Shown here: one piece after another, positions 35,742-43,960 of the stretch
Position numbering within the stretch: the stretch's first letter is position 1
How the letters are laid out: each line of letters opens with the position of its first letter
Source of the DNA: JASBTN01 sp965228805
GTDB taxonomy: Bacteria > Pseudomonadota > Alphaproteobacteria > Rhodobacterales > Rhodobacteraceae
DNA: 64,000 nucleotides
Assembly (NCBI RefSeq): GCF_965228805.1
Contig: NZ_CBDDIE010000003.1
Coordinates: forward strand, 3,472,001-3,536,000
Direction of reading: 5' to 3'
The notes under the pieces: model-generated
Told to the model about the DNA's origin: nothing
Seen by the model: only the letters and a program-made list of their open reading frames with translations
Database searches by the model: none
Translations under genes and position numbers: made by a program

Positions 35742-36740
35742 ATGCCTGATATAACCGCCACGCCCATCCTGATCCCGCCGGCCTTCATCGCCGAAGCCAT
35801 CGAATGTGGCCGCGTGGCGGGCGTGGACATGAGGGCGCTGCTGGCCGATCTGGACCTGGATGACGCGGCGCTTGCGCAGCTGGACGCGGACGGGTTCGGC
35901 CGCATCTGGCTGGAGCTGTCCTTTCGCATGGAGGACGAGTTCTTCGGCCTCGGCGCGCGGCCCATGCGGCCAGGCAGCTTTACCCTGCTGGGACACGCCA
36001 CCCGCCAGGCCGCCAACCTGGAGGTCGCCCTGGCCCGCGCCCTGCGCTTTTTGACGATCCTGCTGGATGAACCCTCGGGTCGGCTGACCATCGACGGGCG
36101 GCTCGCCCACGTGACGCTGACGGAAAGCGGCCCGCCCCGATCGGCCTTCGCCTACCGGGTCTATTTCATCATCCTGCACAGCCTGAATTGCTGGCTCATT
36201 GGCGAGCGCATTCCGATCCGAAGCATGCAGTTTCGCTGCACCGAACCGCTGGGCACCAATGACTATGGCGACTTTTTCGGTGTGCCCGTTCAGTTCGGCG
36301 CCAAGGTCGGGCGCATGAGTTTCGAACGCAAATACCTGCGCAAACCGGTGAACCGCACGGAACGCGCGTTGAAAAGCTTCCTGCGCACCGCCCCCACCGC
36401 CTTCCTGTCCGGCTATCGCCATGATGACGGGATCAAGGCGCGGGTGGCGGCGGAGCTGTCGACCGGAGACGCGGAAGCCTGGGCGAGCCTCGACGAGATC
36501 GCCGCGAAACTGGGCCTGTCGCCTTCCACCCTGCACCGGAGGCTGAAAGAGGAAGGGCAGAGCTTCGGCGAAATCAAGGAGGAACGCCGCCGCAACCTCG
36601 CCGTCTCGCTTCTGAAAAAGACCGACCTGCCGGTGGCCGAAATCGCCGTGCGCGTGGGCTATGCCGAACCCAGCGCGTTTTTTCGCGCCTTCCACCGCTG
36701 GTTCGACACGACCCCGACGGCGATGCGGGGCCGTGAGTAA
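35742..36740 (+). CDS. AraC-family transcriptional regulator with arabinose-binding-type N-domain
   Basis: The 332-residue protein (from ATG 35742; 35706 is an alternative) has an N-terminal ligand-type domain and a C-terminal AraC double helix-turn-helix: SLDEIAAKLGLSPSTLHRRLKEEG and DLPVAEIAVRVGYAEPSAFFRAFHRW. The N-domain (PPAFIAEAIECGRVAGVDMRA... LLGHATRQAANLEVAL) matches the Arabinose_bd group common near beta-oxidation genes. It likely controls the divergent acyl-CoA dehydrogenase gene; the ligand is unknown. Confidence 0.9.
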   Translation: MPDITATPILIPPAFIAEAIECGRVAGVDMRALLADLDLDDAALAQLDADGFGRIWLELSFRMEDEFFGLGARPMRPGSFTLLGHATRQAANLEVALARALRFLTILLDEPSGRLTIDGRLAHVTLTESGPPRSAFAYRVYFIILHSLNCWLIGERIPIRSMQFRCTEPLGTNDYGDFFGVPVQFGAKVGRMSFERKYLRKPVNRTERALKSFLRTAPTAFLSGYRHDDGIKARVAAELSTGDAEAWASLDEIAAKLGLSPSTLHRRLKEEGQSFGEIKEERRRNLAVSLLKKTDLPVAEIAVRVGYAEPSAFFRAFHRWFDTTPTAMRGRE

Positions 36741-36742
36741 GC

Positions 36743-39742
36743 TCAGCGCGGTTCCACCTCGGCCAGGATACGATCCAGTACGGTGACGATCATGTCCACA
36801 TCCTCGGCCTCGATGGTCAGGGGCGGGCGGATCTTCAGGATATTGTCCTTTGGCCCCTCGCTGCCGATCAGGATGCGGTGGTCGCGCATGCGGTTCTTGA
36901 CGTGGGAACAGATTTCCGTGGCTTCCGAGCCATCCGACCGGATCAGCTCCAACCCCAGGAACAACCCCATGCCGCGCACGTCCCCGACGCAGGCGTATCT
37001 GCCTTCCAAGTCGCGCAGGCCCGCGATCAGGCGGTCGCCCATGGCACGGGCATTCTCCTGCAGCCCCTCGTCATCGACGATGTCCAGGACCTCCTTGCCA
37101 ATGCGACAGGACAGCGTCGAGCCGCCGAAGGTGGAAAAGAACTCGATCCCATTGTCGAAGCTTTCGGCGATTTCTTTCGTCGTCGCCAACACGCCCAGCG
37201 GATGACCATTGCCGATGGGCTTGCCCATGACGACGATATCCGGCGCGGCGCCCTGGTGTTCAAAACCGAAGTAATAGTCGCCCAGACGCCCCAGCCCGGT
37301 TTGCACCTCGTCAGCAACGCAAACGCCGCCCGCCGCGCGGATTTTCTCATAGACCGCAGCCAGATAGCCCTTGGGCGGAATGATTTGTCCTCCGACCGAG
37401 GGGAAGGTTTCGGCGATGAAACCGGCCACCCCCTGCCCGCGCGCCTGCAGCGCCGCAATGGCCGGATCCACCAGGTCCGCGAAATTCTGCGCGCGGTCCG
37501 GGTCATCGCGTTTGAACCTGCCCCGATAGTCATCCGCCACCTCGACCAGCTCGACCCAATCTGCCTGCCCCGCCCCGCCAGGTTTGTTGAACTTGTAGGC
37601 CGAGATCGCGACAGCAGCATTGGTATTCCCGTGGTAGCCATGATCCGGCGTCACCATGCCCTTCGCCCCCGTATGGGCGCGCGCGAGGCGCAGGGCGAGC
37701 TCGTTCGCCTCGGTGCCGGAATTGACGAAGAAACAGACCTCGAACTTCTCGGGCAGTTTCGACAGAACCTTGTCGGCGAAGGCGGTCTGCGCCGGGTGCA
37801 GGTAGCGGGTGTTGGAGTTCATGCGTTTCAGCTGATCCGCCGCCACCGCCTGGATGCGTGGATGGGCATGACCGACGTGCGGCACGTTGTTATAAGCGTC
37901 CAGATAGGGCCGCCCCCATTCGTCGAACAGGTGATGTTTCCAGCCACGCACCAGCATGACCGGATCGGTGTAGGTGAGGCTCAGATTGCCGCCGAAATGG
38001 TCGCGGCGGCCTTGTAGCACTGCGCCCTTGTCCGTGGGCTGATAGAGCACCTTGCCATCGGGCAGGTTCAGCAGAGCCGCCGGGTTCGGGCAGATCGCGC
38101 GCCACAGATACATCTCATCCGGGTCGCCGACGCCGGGCCAGTCGGCCTCGATCCCTTCGGTGGTCAGGGCCAGCTGGAAATGCACATGCGGCGCCCATCC
38201 ACCGTTTTGGCCGGGGTCGCCCAGACGGCAGAATTCCTGCCCCTTTTCAATCACATCGCCGGGGGTAAGACGCTCCAGGAACTCCGGGTTCAGGTGGCCA
38301 TAAAGCGTATAGAAGGGATCACCCTCGGGCGTTTCATGGCGCAGGATGATCACACCGCCGTAGTCCAGGTGACCCTCACGATATTCGGCCACCACGACCT
38401 CACCGCGCAGGGGCGCATACATCGGCGTTCCGGCTGTGGCAAAGGCATCGACCGCCAAATGCACCGTGCGCCGGTCGCTGGCTTTCCATGGGCCCTTGCG
38501 AAAGGCCGGTTCGGCGTAGATCAGGCGCGGTTCGTGGTAGTAGCCCAGCCAGATGCGGCCACCATCCTCGAACTCCTCGCCCACCTGGGCGGCTTCTTCC
38601 AGAGGCATGTGGAACGGGTTCTGCGGCCAGGTGGAGTGCTCGACCGACAGGGACCCCATGGGCGCCTGCGACAGATCTTCCCCCATCAGCAATGCGAAAT
38701 TTCCGCGCTCGGCATCGAGCCAGGCCAGCACGCGATCTGCCCCCTCGACCGCCGGCAGACCACAGGCGGCGCGAAGCCGGGCAGACAGCAGGCCGGGGTT
38801 CAAGTCATGGGCCTCCAGGAATCGCCAGGCCGGGGCCTGCGAGATCGTCACATAGGGATCATCCGGGTTGTCCGCCGCCATCAGGGTGGAGTTCACCACG
38901 CTCACCGCCAAACGCGCCCGCAAGAGCGGCCAGAGCATGTCGAGCTCCGCCGGTGTCAGCGGCGACACCGCGTGATAGCCCGAAACCAGGGTGGCCAAGG
39001 CGGCCTCGGGATCATCATGGCCCAGCACCAGGTAAGCCGCGGCGATGGCCAGGTCACAGATGCGCGGGGCGGCGCACATGTCGCCCAGGTCGATCAGGCC
39101 CGAGACGCGCGGCGCGTAAGGCGCGCCGTCGACCAGGATGTTGTAATCGTTTGCATCGTTGTGAATCGCCTGCACGGGCAATTCGGAAAGCGCCGGGCGG
39201 ATCGCCTCAAAGGCATCATGAATATCCAACAGGAGCGCACGACGGAACGGATCGGTGATGCAGCCCAGCTCCTCAGCGATCCACCCTGCGCGCATCAGGT
39301 CCCATTTGAAATCACGTTCCAACTGCGGATGGGTGAAATCCTCCAGCGCCTTGGCCGTGCCCGCCAGCACCGCGCCAACCTCACCGATCAACGCCAGGGA
39401 TTTGGGCGCGCTGTCGGCGTAACAGCGACCAGGCAGGCGTTCGATCAGCCAGACCAGGCGCTCGGCACCGTCCTCATCGGCCAGGCGCAGGAACTTCTCG
39501 CCTCCCTTGCTGGCAACCACCCCGGGGCTGGGCAGATCGGGCGCGCGGGTGGCGATATGGTCCAGCGCCGCAACCTGCATCTCAACCAGCCAGGGCGCGC
39601 ATCCCGGCCGCATGGCCTTGAGCACATAGCCCGCACCATCCGGCGTTTCCGCCATGAAATTCAGGTCATATTCGCCGTCCAGCCGACGCAGCTTGGCCAC
39701 AATGCCCCAATGCGCCTCAAGCGCGCGCGTCCAGTGATCCAT
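36743..39742 (-). CDS. Three-domain fusion: APH-type kinase, M23 peptidase-like domain, class III aminotransferase-fold enzyme
   Basis: This 999-residue protein joins three families. Residues about 1-400 are an aminoglycoside-phosphotransferase-type kinase with HNDANDYN (194-201) and LIDLGD (216-221). Residues about 420-560 are an M23-like zinc peptidase domain. Its ligand pattern is intact: His428/Asp432 (HLAVD), His483 (YGHL) and His519/His521 (HVHF). Residues about 580-999 are a class III PLP enzyme with SGTEAN (675-680), DEVQTGLGR (811-819) and PLP lysine 841 (GKPIG). Kinase plus phospho-lyase pairs of this type phosphorylate and then eliminate phosphate from hydroxylysine or ethanolamine-like amines in animals. 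Fusions of the two are known in bacteria, and the M23 middle module may be regulatory or structural. ATG 39742 has GGAGG upstream. The substrate is unknown. Confidence 0.9.
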   Translation of the reverse strand: MDHWTRALEAHWGIVAKLRRLDGEYDLNFMAETPDGAGYVLKAMRPGCAPWLVEMQVAALDHIATRAPDLPSPGVVASKGGEKFLRLADEDGAERLVWLIERLPGRCYADSAPKSLALIGEVGAVLAGTAKALEDFTHPQLERDFKWDLMRAGWIAEELGCITDPFRRALLLDIHDAFEAIRPALSELPVQAIHNDANDYNILVDGAPYAPRVSGLIDLGDMCAAPRICDLAIAAAYLVLGHDDPEAALATLVSGYHAVSPLTPAELDMLWPLLRARLAVSVVNSTLMAADNPDDPYVTISQAPAWRFLEAHDLNPGLLSARLRAACGLPAVEGADRVLAWLDAERGNFALLMGEDLSQAPMGSLSVEHSTWPQNPFHMPLEEAAQVGEEFEDGGRIWLGYYHEPRLIYAEPAFRKGPWKASDRRTVHLAVDAFATAGTPMYAPLRGEVVVAEYREGHLDYGGVIILRHETPEGDPFYTLYGHLNPEFLERLTPGDVIEKGQEFCRLGDPGQNGGWAPHVHFQLALTTEGIEADWPGVGDPDEMYLWRAICPNPAALLNLPDGKVLYQPTDKGAVLQGRRDHFGGNLSLTYTDPVMLVRGWKHHLFDEWGRPYLDAYNNVPHVGHAHPRIQAVAADQLKRMNSNTRYLHPAQTAFADKVLSKLPEKFEVCFFVNSGTEANELALRLARAHTGAKGMVTPDHGYHGNTNAAVAISAYKFNKPGGAGQADWVELVEVADDYRGRFKRDDPDRAQNFADLVDPAIAALQARGQGVAGFIAETFPSVGGQIIPPKGYLAAVYEKIRAAGGVCVADEVQTGLGRLGDYYFGFEHQGAAPDIVVMGKPIGNGHPLGVLATTKEIAESFDNGIEFFSTFGGSTLSCRIGKEVLDIVDDEGLQENARAMGDRLIAGLRDLEGRYACVGDVRGMGLFLGLELIRSDGSEATEICSHVKNRMRDHRILIGSEGPKDNILKIRPPLTIEAEDVDMIVTVLDRILAEVEPR

Positions 39743-39963
39743 CACATCCTCCCGAACCGCCGAATTTCCAGAAAGAATCCGGTCGTTCAAATCCGTTTTG
39801 GGGATTTGTTTCGCATCCCAGGACACAGCGCAAGGAAATGACGCGCCGCACTGACGTCTTGCCCGAATCCACCGGCACATCGTCGGCGCCACACCTGTGG
39901 AACGGCAAAAACCCGCCCCTTCCTCCGATGCGGAAAAAAACGTGCGAAGGCGCAAAATCCCTC

Positions 39964-39992
39964 TTGCACCCCTCGCGCCTTTTCCCTAGAAC
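39964..39992 (+). promoter_or_regulatory. Promoter of tRNA-Glu copy 2
   Basis: TTGCAC (39964-39969) and TAGAAC (39987-39992) are 17 bases apart, as at copy 1. The flanking 70 bases are nearly identical to copy 1, with one substitution and one inserted T. Confidence 0.7.
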
Positions 39993-40009
39993 CCGCTTCA
40001 CCACAGCGT

Positions 40010-40084
40010 GGCCCGTTCGTCTATCGGTTAGGACGCCAGGTTTTCAACCTGGAAAGAGGGGTTCGATTCCCCTACGGGCTGCCA
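40010..40084 (+). tRNA. tRNA-Glu (anticodon UUC), copy 2
   Basis: This is the same 75 bases as copy 1 at 34293-34367, including the encoded CCA. The duplicated segment begins in the promoter region near 39951 and ends at the CCA. It is convergent with the TRAP transporter genes, whose terminator follows. Confidence 0.93.
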
Positions 40085-40159
40085 CTCCCCCCCCGGTCGA
40101 AACGTGTTGAACCAGACGGAACTGGTGTGTTCTGCTGTGACTATCCCTTTGTTTGTAAA

Positions 40160-40190
40160 TAAAAAGGGCCGCAGCTTGTGCCACGGCCCT
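40160..40190 (-). terminator. Terminator of the TRAP transporter operon
   Basis: On the minus strand AGGGCCG and CGGCCCT pair across a 12-base loop and are followed by TTTTTATTT. It lies 18 bases beyond the dctM stop and faces the convergent tRNA-Glu. Confidence 0.8.
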
Positions 40191-40207
40191 GCTGTGCTTC
40201 ATGCTCC

Positions 40208-41608
40208 TCACACCTGACTGGGTAGCCAGAGCACGATCCAGGGGAAGCTCACCAGCAGCGCAATGGTGATCGCATCGGCGATGAAGAACGGGGTAACACC
40301 CTTGAACACGTCCTGCACCGAAAGGTCCTCACGCACCCCGGCGACGACGAAGCAGTTGAGGCCAATCGGCGGGGTGATCAGGCAGAACTCGGCCATTTTC
40401 ACCACCAGGATGCCGAACCAGATTGCACACATGGGTCCGGACATGCCGAAGGTGCTGTCGGCGGCCGAGACGAACTCGCCCCCGTTCAGCGCCATCACCG
40501 CCGGATAGACCACCGGCAGGGTCAGGAGCAACATGCCGATCGCATCCATGAACATGCCCAGGACCGCATAGGCCAAAAGGATCATCACCAGGATCAGCAT
40601 CGGCGACATCTGAAGCGACGTCAGCCAGTCCGAGAAGGCGCCGGGCAGGTCGGCAAAGCCCAGGAAACGCACATAGATCAGCACGCCCCAGATGATGGTG
40701 AAGATCATCACCGACAGCTTCGCGGTCTCCAGTAGAGCATCCTTCAACTCCGCCCACCGCATGCCACGAAAGAGCGCCATGAGAAAGACCACGAAGGCGC
40801 CGATGGCCCCACCCTCGGTCGGGGTCCCCCAAGCATCGCCACCGAAGGGGTTGTAGACGAAGAAGATGATCGTCACGACGACAAAGACGATGGGCAGCGC
40901 CGGGGGAAGCGAGACGAACCGCTCCTTCCAGGTGAACCCGGACACGGCCGGGCCGAACCCCTTGATCGTGACCGCCATGCCGATGATCAGCAGCCCGTAG
41001 ATCACGGCAGAGAACGCGCCGGGGATGAAACCTGCCAGCAGCAGCTTGCCCACGTCCTGTTCGACGATGATGGCGTAGATCACCAGGATGGCCGAGGGCG
41101 GGATAAGGCTGGCGAGCGTGCCGCCTGCCGCCACGACCCCTGCCGCGAAACGCTTGTCATAGCCGATTTTTAACATCTCGGGGATGGCGATGCGGGCAAA
41201 CACCGCCGAGGTCGCGACAGAGGCCCCCGACACCGCGGCAAAGCCTGCTGTGGCGAAGACCGTGGACACCGCCAACCCGCCCGGCACCCAGGCAAGCCAG
41301 CGTTTTGCCGCCTCGAACAGGGCCTTTGTCAACCCGGCGTAATAGGCGAGATACCCGATCAGGATGAAGGTCGGAATGAGGCTCAGCGCCTGGCTTGAGA
41401 TCTTGGAATGCGGCACCTGCCCGGCGGTCTTGACCGCTACGGTCACCGCCTTGCCGAACCGCCCAGGATCATAGCCGAATTTCGCCCAGAAGATCCAGAT
41501 CAGCCCAATGAGCCCCGCAAGCCCGGCAGCAAAGGCCACGCGCATGCCCAGAAGCACCAGGACCAAGAGCCCGCCCGAGACGACAAGGCCAATTTCAATC
41601 GGTTCCAT
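40208..41608 (-). CDS. dctM: TRAP transporter large permease subunit (DctM)
   Basis: The 466-residue protein has about 12 hydrophobic spans and typical DctM motifs, such as ATAGFAAVSGASVATSAVFARIAIPEM and GTLASLIPPSAILVIYAI. ITPPIGLNCFVVAGV lies near the C-terminus. TRAP transporters use a Na+ gradient and a periplasmic binding protein to import organic acids. It is the last gene of dctP-dctQ-dctM, 11 bases after dctQ. The neighbouring dctB/dctD genes suggest a C4-dicarboxylate-type substrate, but a related 2-keto acid or sulfonate is possible. Confidence 0.95.
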   Translation of the reverse strand: MEPIEIGLVVSGGLLVLVLLGMRVAFAAGLAGLIGLIWIFWAKFGYDPGRFGKAVTVAVKTAGQVPHSKISSQALSLIPTFILIGYLAYYAGLTKALFEAAKRWLAWVPGGLAVSTVFATAGFAAVSGASVATSAVFARIAIPEMLKIGYDKRFAAGVVAAGGTLASLIPPSAILVIYAIIVEQDVGKLLLAGFIPGAFSAVIYGLLIIGMAVTIKGFGPAVSGFTWKERFVSLPPALPIVFVVVTIIFFVYNPFGGDAWGTPTEGGAIGAFVVFLMALFRGMRWAELKDALLETAKLSVMIFTIIWGVLIYVRFLGFADLPGAFSDWLTSLQMSPMLILVMILLAYAVLGMFMDAIGMLLLTLPVVYPAVMALNGGEFVSAADSTFGMSGPMCAIWFGILVVKMAEFCLITPPIGLNCFVVAGVREDLSVQDVFKGVTPFFIADAITIALLVSFPWIVLWLPSQV

Positions 41609-41619
41609 ATGCCCGCCCC

Positions 41620-42252
41620 TTACCTGTCGTGGCCCGAGACATGCTCGGCCTCCATCGCGGCCTGGGTGGCGGCATCGGCCACCAGCGGCACGGCGACGGG
41701 TGTGTCGTCATTGCGAATGAAGGCCCGCGCGAAGGCCCAGAGCTGCAGCACCAGCCGCGCGCAGAGCACCGAGAACGCCACCGGCGCCAGAAGTTTCGCG
41801 GGCCAGAGCGGCAGGGCGATGTCCATCGAGCTGTCGCGGCTCCACATCGGTGCGGCAAAATCGAAACTGCGCGCGAAATGCGCCCAGGTGCCCCAGACCA
41901 GCAGCACCATAAGCGCGAGGATCGCCAAGGTGGAGATGAACTCGACCAGATAGAGCACCCGCCCGCGCAGGGCGCCGACGATCATGTCCATGCGAATATG
42001 CCCGCCGTCACGTTGGGCAAAGGCGATGCCCATGAAGGCAATGAGCGGCATGGCCTGTTCAATCCAGTCGACATAACCCGGCAGGGGCTGGCTGAAGAAA
42101 TTGCGGCCCGAGACCGAGACAACCGCCAGCACCATCAGCGAAAACACCGCCAACCCGCTGATCAACGCCAGCACGCTTTCCACGCGATAAAGATGCCCGT
42201 CGAGCCGCGACAAGCGGCTGCCATCGGACAGAACAAGAGAGGATCCGGCCAT
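41620..42252 (-). CDS. dctQ: TRAP transporter small permease subunit (DctQ)
   Basis: The 210-residue membrane protein has four hydrophobic spans and a DctQ-type segment: FMGIAFAQRDGGHIRMDMIVGAL. It joins DctM to form the membrane component. ATG 42252 gives MAGSSLVLSDGS, with GGAGG upstream; the ORF upstream overlaps the intergenic hairpin. It lies 79 bases from dctP, a gap that contains a strong stem-loop. Confidence 0.92.
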   Translation of the reverse strand: MAGSSLVLSDGSRLSRLDGHLYRVESVLALISGLAVFSLMVLAVVSVSGRNFFSQPLPGYVDWIEQAMPLIAFMGIAFAQRDGGHIRMDMIVGALRGRVLYLVEFISTLAILALMVLLVWGTWAHFARSFDFAAPMWSRDSSMDIALPLWPAKLLAPVAFSVLCARLVLQLWAFARAFIRNDDTPVAVPLVADAATQAAMEAEHVSGHDR

Positions 42253-42295
42253 GGCGAACCTCCTGCAAGATGTTGTTATCGTTGAGAAACGAAGA

Positions 42296-42323
42296 ACCCC
42301 CGCGCCCATTCGGGTGCGGGGGT
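42296..42323 (-). other. Intercistronic stem-loop between dctP and dctQ
   Basis: ACCCCCGCGCCC-ATTC-GGGTGCGGGGGT forms a 12-bp stem with one G-T wobble. No U tract follows. Such hairpins after the binding-protein gene usually stabilise its mRNA or attenuate downstream genes, giving more DctP than permease. Confidence 0.7.
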
Positions 42324-42331
42324 GTCGGCGT

Positions 42332-43342
42332 TTACATGCCCTTGGCGATCATGCCGGTCACGAGGTCGTAAAGCTCCTGCGCCGGCAGGCCGCGCGCGGT
42401 GTTCTCCTCGATCCAAGTGGCGGCAGCCGGGGCGGCGGCGGCCTCCTTGAAGGCGGCAATCTCGGCGTCCGAGAAGGTCACGCGGGTGATGCCGCGCTCG
42501 TCCAGGGCCGGGCCCCAGGCATCCATGGTCTTGCCGTTGTAATTGGCCACGTAATGGTCCAGCGCCTCGTCGACCGACTCCAGCAGCGCCGCGCGATGGT
42601 CATCGGACAGATCGGCCAGCGCATCGGTGTTCACCACCACCGGGCAGTTCACCGTGCCCGGGTTCAGGTTGGTCGTCCACCATGCGGCGTTTTCGATGGT
42701 GCCGAAGGACATGTGCGCATGCGGCGCAAAGCTCACCGCCTTGACGACGCCCGAGTCCATTGCTTGGCGCACTTCGGTGGCGGACATGGAGGTCGGCACG
42801 GCGCCGACGGTCTCCATCGCCGCGCCAATGCCGCCGGTGGCACGCACCGACAGACCTTCAAAATCGGCGAGCGTCGCGGGCGCGTCGCCCACGCCGACCA
42901 GGTTGTATTGCGGCAGCGGCGAGGGCATCAGCAGCGTCGCGTTCCACCGCGCCAGGTCCGCTTGCGTGGCCGGATGGTTGTAGACGGCCATCGACAGTTC
43001 GATCTCCTGCTCCAGGCTTTCGACGCCCAGGAATGGCAGTTCCAGCACGGTGATCGACGGGTTCTTGTCGCGGTGATAGCCCGCACAGAACTGCGCCATC
43101 TCGAAGGCCCCGATCGAGATCCCGTCCAGGTTCTCGCGGTTCTTCGACAGCCCGCCGTAGGAGATGTTCAGGGTGAACTCGCCACCGGTCTTCTCCGAGA
43201 CCAGCTCGGCCAGTTTCTCGACATGCTCGGTAAAGGCCCGGCGCTTGCCCCACAGGGACACGTTCCATTCGGTGGCCATGGCTTCGGTGGCAAAGGCAAG
43301 GGACAGGGCGGCAAGAGCCGTCCGGTTCAGAATGCGTCGCAT
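42332..43342 (-). CDS. dctP: TRAP transporter substrate-binding protein (DctP family)
   Basis: The 336-residue protein has a Sec signal (ALAALSLAFATEAMA) and DctP-type motifs. They are EWNVSLWGKRRAFTEHVEKLAELV, GAFEMAQFCAGYHRDKNPSITVLELPFLG and DFEGLSVRATGGIGAAM, where the arginine normally binds the substrate carboxylate. It captures the substrate in the periplasm and delivers it to DctQM. The divergent region upstream holds a 20-bp palindrome. The substrate is not determined by sequence; the adjacent dct two-component system suggests dicarboxylates. Confidence 0.93.
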   Translation of the reverse strand: MRRILNRTALAALSLAFATEAMATEWNVSLWGKRRAFTEHVEKLAELVSEKTGGEFTLNISYGGLSKNRENLDGISIGAFEMAQFCAGYHRDKNPSITVLELPFLGVESLEQEIELSMAVYNHPATQADLARWNATLLMPSPLPQYNLVGVGDAPATLADFEGLSVRATGGIGAAMETVGAVPTSMSATEVRQAMDSGVVKAVSFAPHAHMSFGTIENAAWWTTNLNPGTVNCPVVVNTDALADLSDDHRAALLESVDEALDHYVANYNGKTMDAWGPALDERGITRVTFSDAEIAAFKEAAAAPAAATWIEENTARGLPAQELYDLVTGMIAKGM

Positions 43343-43439
43343 GGTTTTCCTCCCGATTTCATGCGGATGTTATGGCCCCATGTTGGACCCAGCCCCGCCC
43401 CTGTGGCAATGAGGGAATTCGCGCGCAATACCCGAGCGT

Positions 43440-43459
43440 CCCTGCGGATATCCGCAGGG
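43440..43459. promoter_or_regulatory. 20-bp perfect palindrome between dctP and the GFA gene
   Basis: CCCTGCGGATATCCGCAGGG is fully self-complementary and lies 98 bases upstream of dctP and 73 bases upstream of the GFA gene. It is the best operator candidate for the TRAP operon, possibly the DctD binding site. No -24/-12 sigma-54 sequence is seen nearby. Confidence 0.6.
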
Positions 43460-43531
43460 GCGTATTTCTGCGGGATGGACAGGGCGCGTGGGCCGGTGCA
43501 CCCTCGGCGCAGATCGTATGAGGAGCGCGCC

Positions 43532-43960
43532 ATGAGCAACCACCCTGCCCCCAGCACCCACGATGCCGCCTGTCATTGCGGCGCAGTGAAGTTCCGCGTG
43601 ACGCTGCCCGACGGGCTGAACTCCGCCCGGCGCTGCGACTGTTCCTTCTGCAGGATGCGGGGCGGCGTGGCGGTCTCGGCCAATCTGGACGGGATCGAGT
43701 TTCTGGACGGCAAGGACCAGCTGACGCTTTATCAGTTCAACACCGGAGTCGCGAAACATTACTTCTGTTCGCATTGCGGCATCTATACCCATCACCAGCG
43801 GCGGTCGAACCCCAATGAGTTCGGGGTAAACGTGGCCTGCCTTGAGGGGGTGAGCCCCTTCGACTTCCCCGAGATCGTGGTCAATGACGGGGTCAATCAT
43901 CCGTCCGACGGGGCATCGGGAAATGCCGGTGTGTTGCGGTTTATGCCAAGCAAGGGTTAG
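43532..43960 (+). CDS. GFA family zinc protein (CENP-V/glutathione-dependent formaldehyde-activating-like)
   Basis: The 142-residue protein contains CHCGAVKF, RCDCSFCRMRG and HYFCSHCGIYTHHQRR, the zinc-cysteine set of the GFA/CENP-V fold. Members bind S-hydroxymethyl-glutathione or are uncharacterised zinc proteins. ATG 43532 has TGAGGAG upstream; the open frame from 42251 is antisense to dctP and dctQ. It is inserted between dctD and dctP on the opposite strand and overlaps the dctD stop by 4 bases. Confidence 0.88.
   Translation: MSNHPAPSTHDAACHCGAVKFRVTLPDGLNSARRCDCSFCRMRGGVAVSANLDGIEFLDGKDQLTLYQFNTGVAKHYFCSHCGIYTHHQRRSNPNEFGVNVACLEGVSPFDFPEIVVNDGVNHPSDGASGNAGVLRFMPSKG

Noticed and set aside
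42251..43531. 5' part of the long plus-strand frame leading into the GFA gene
   Set aside because: It is antisense to dctP and the dctP-dctQ gap; the GFA protein starts at 43532 with its own ribosome site.
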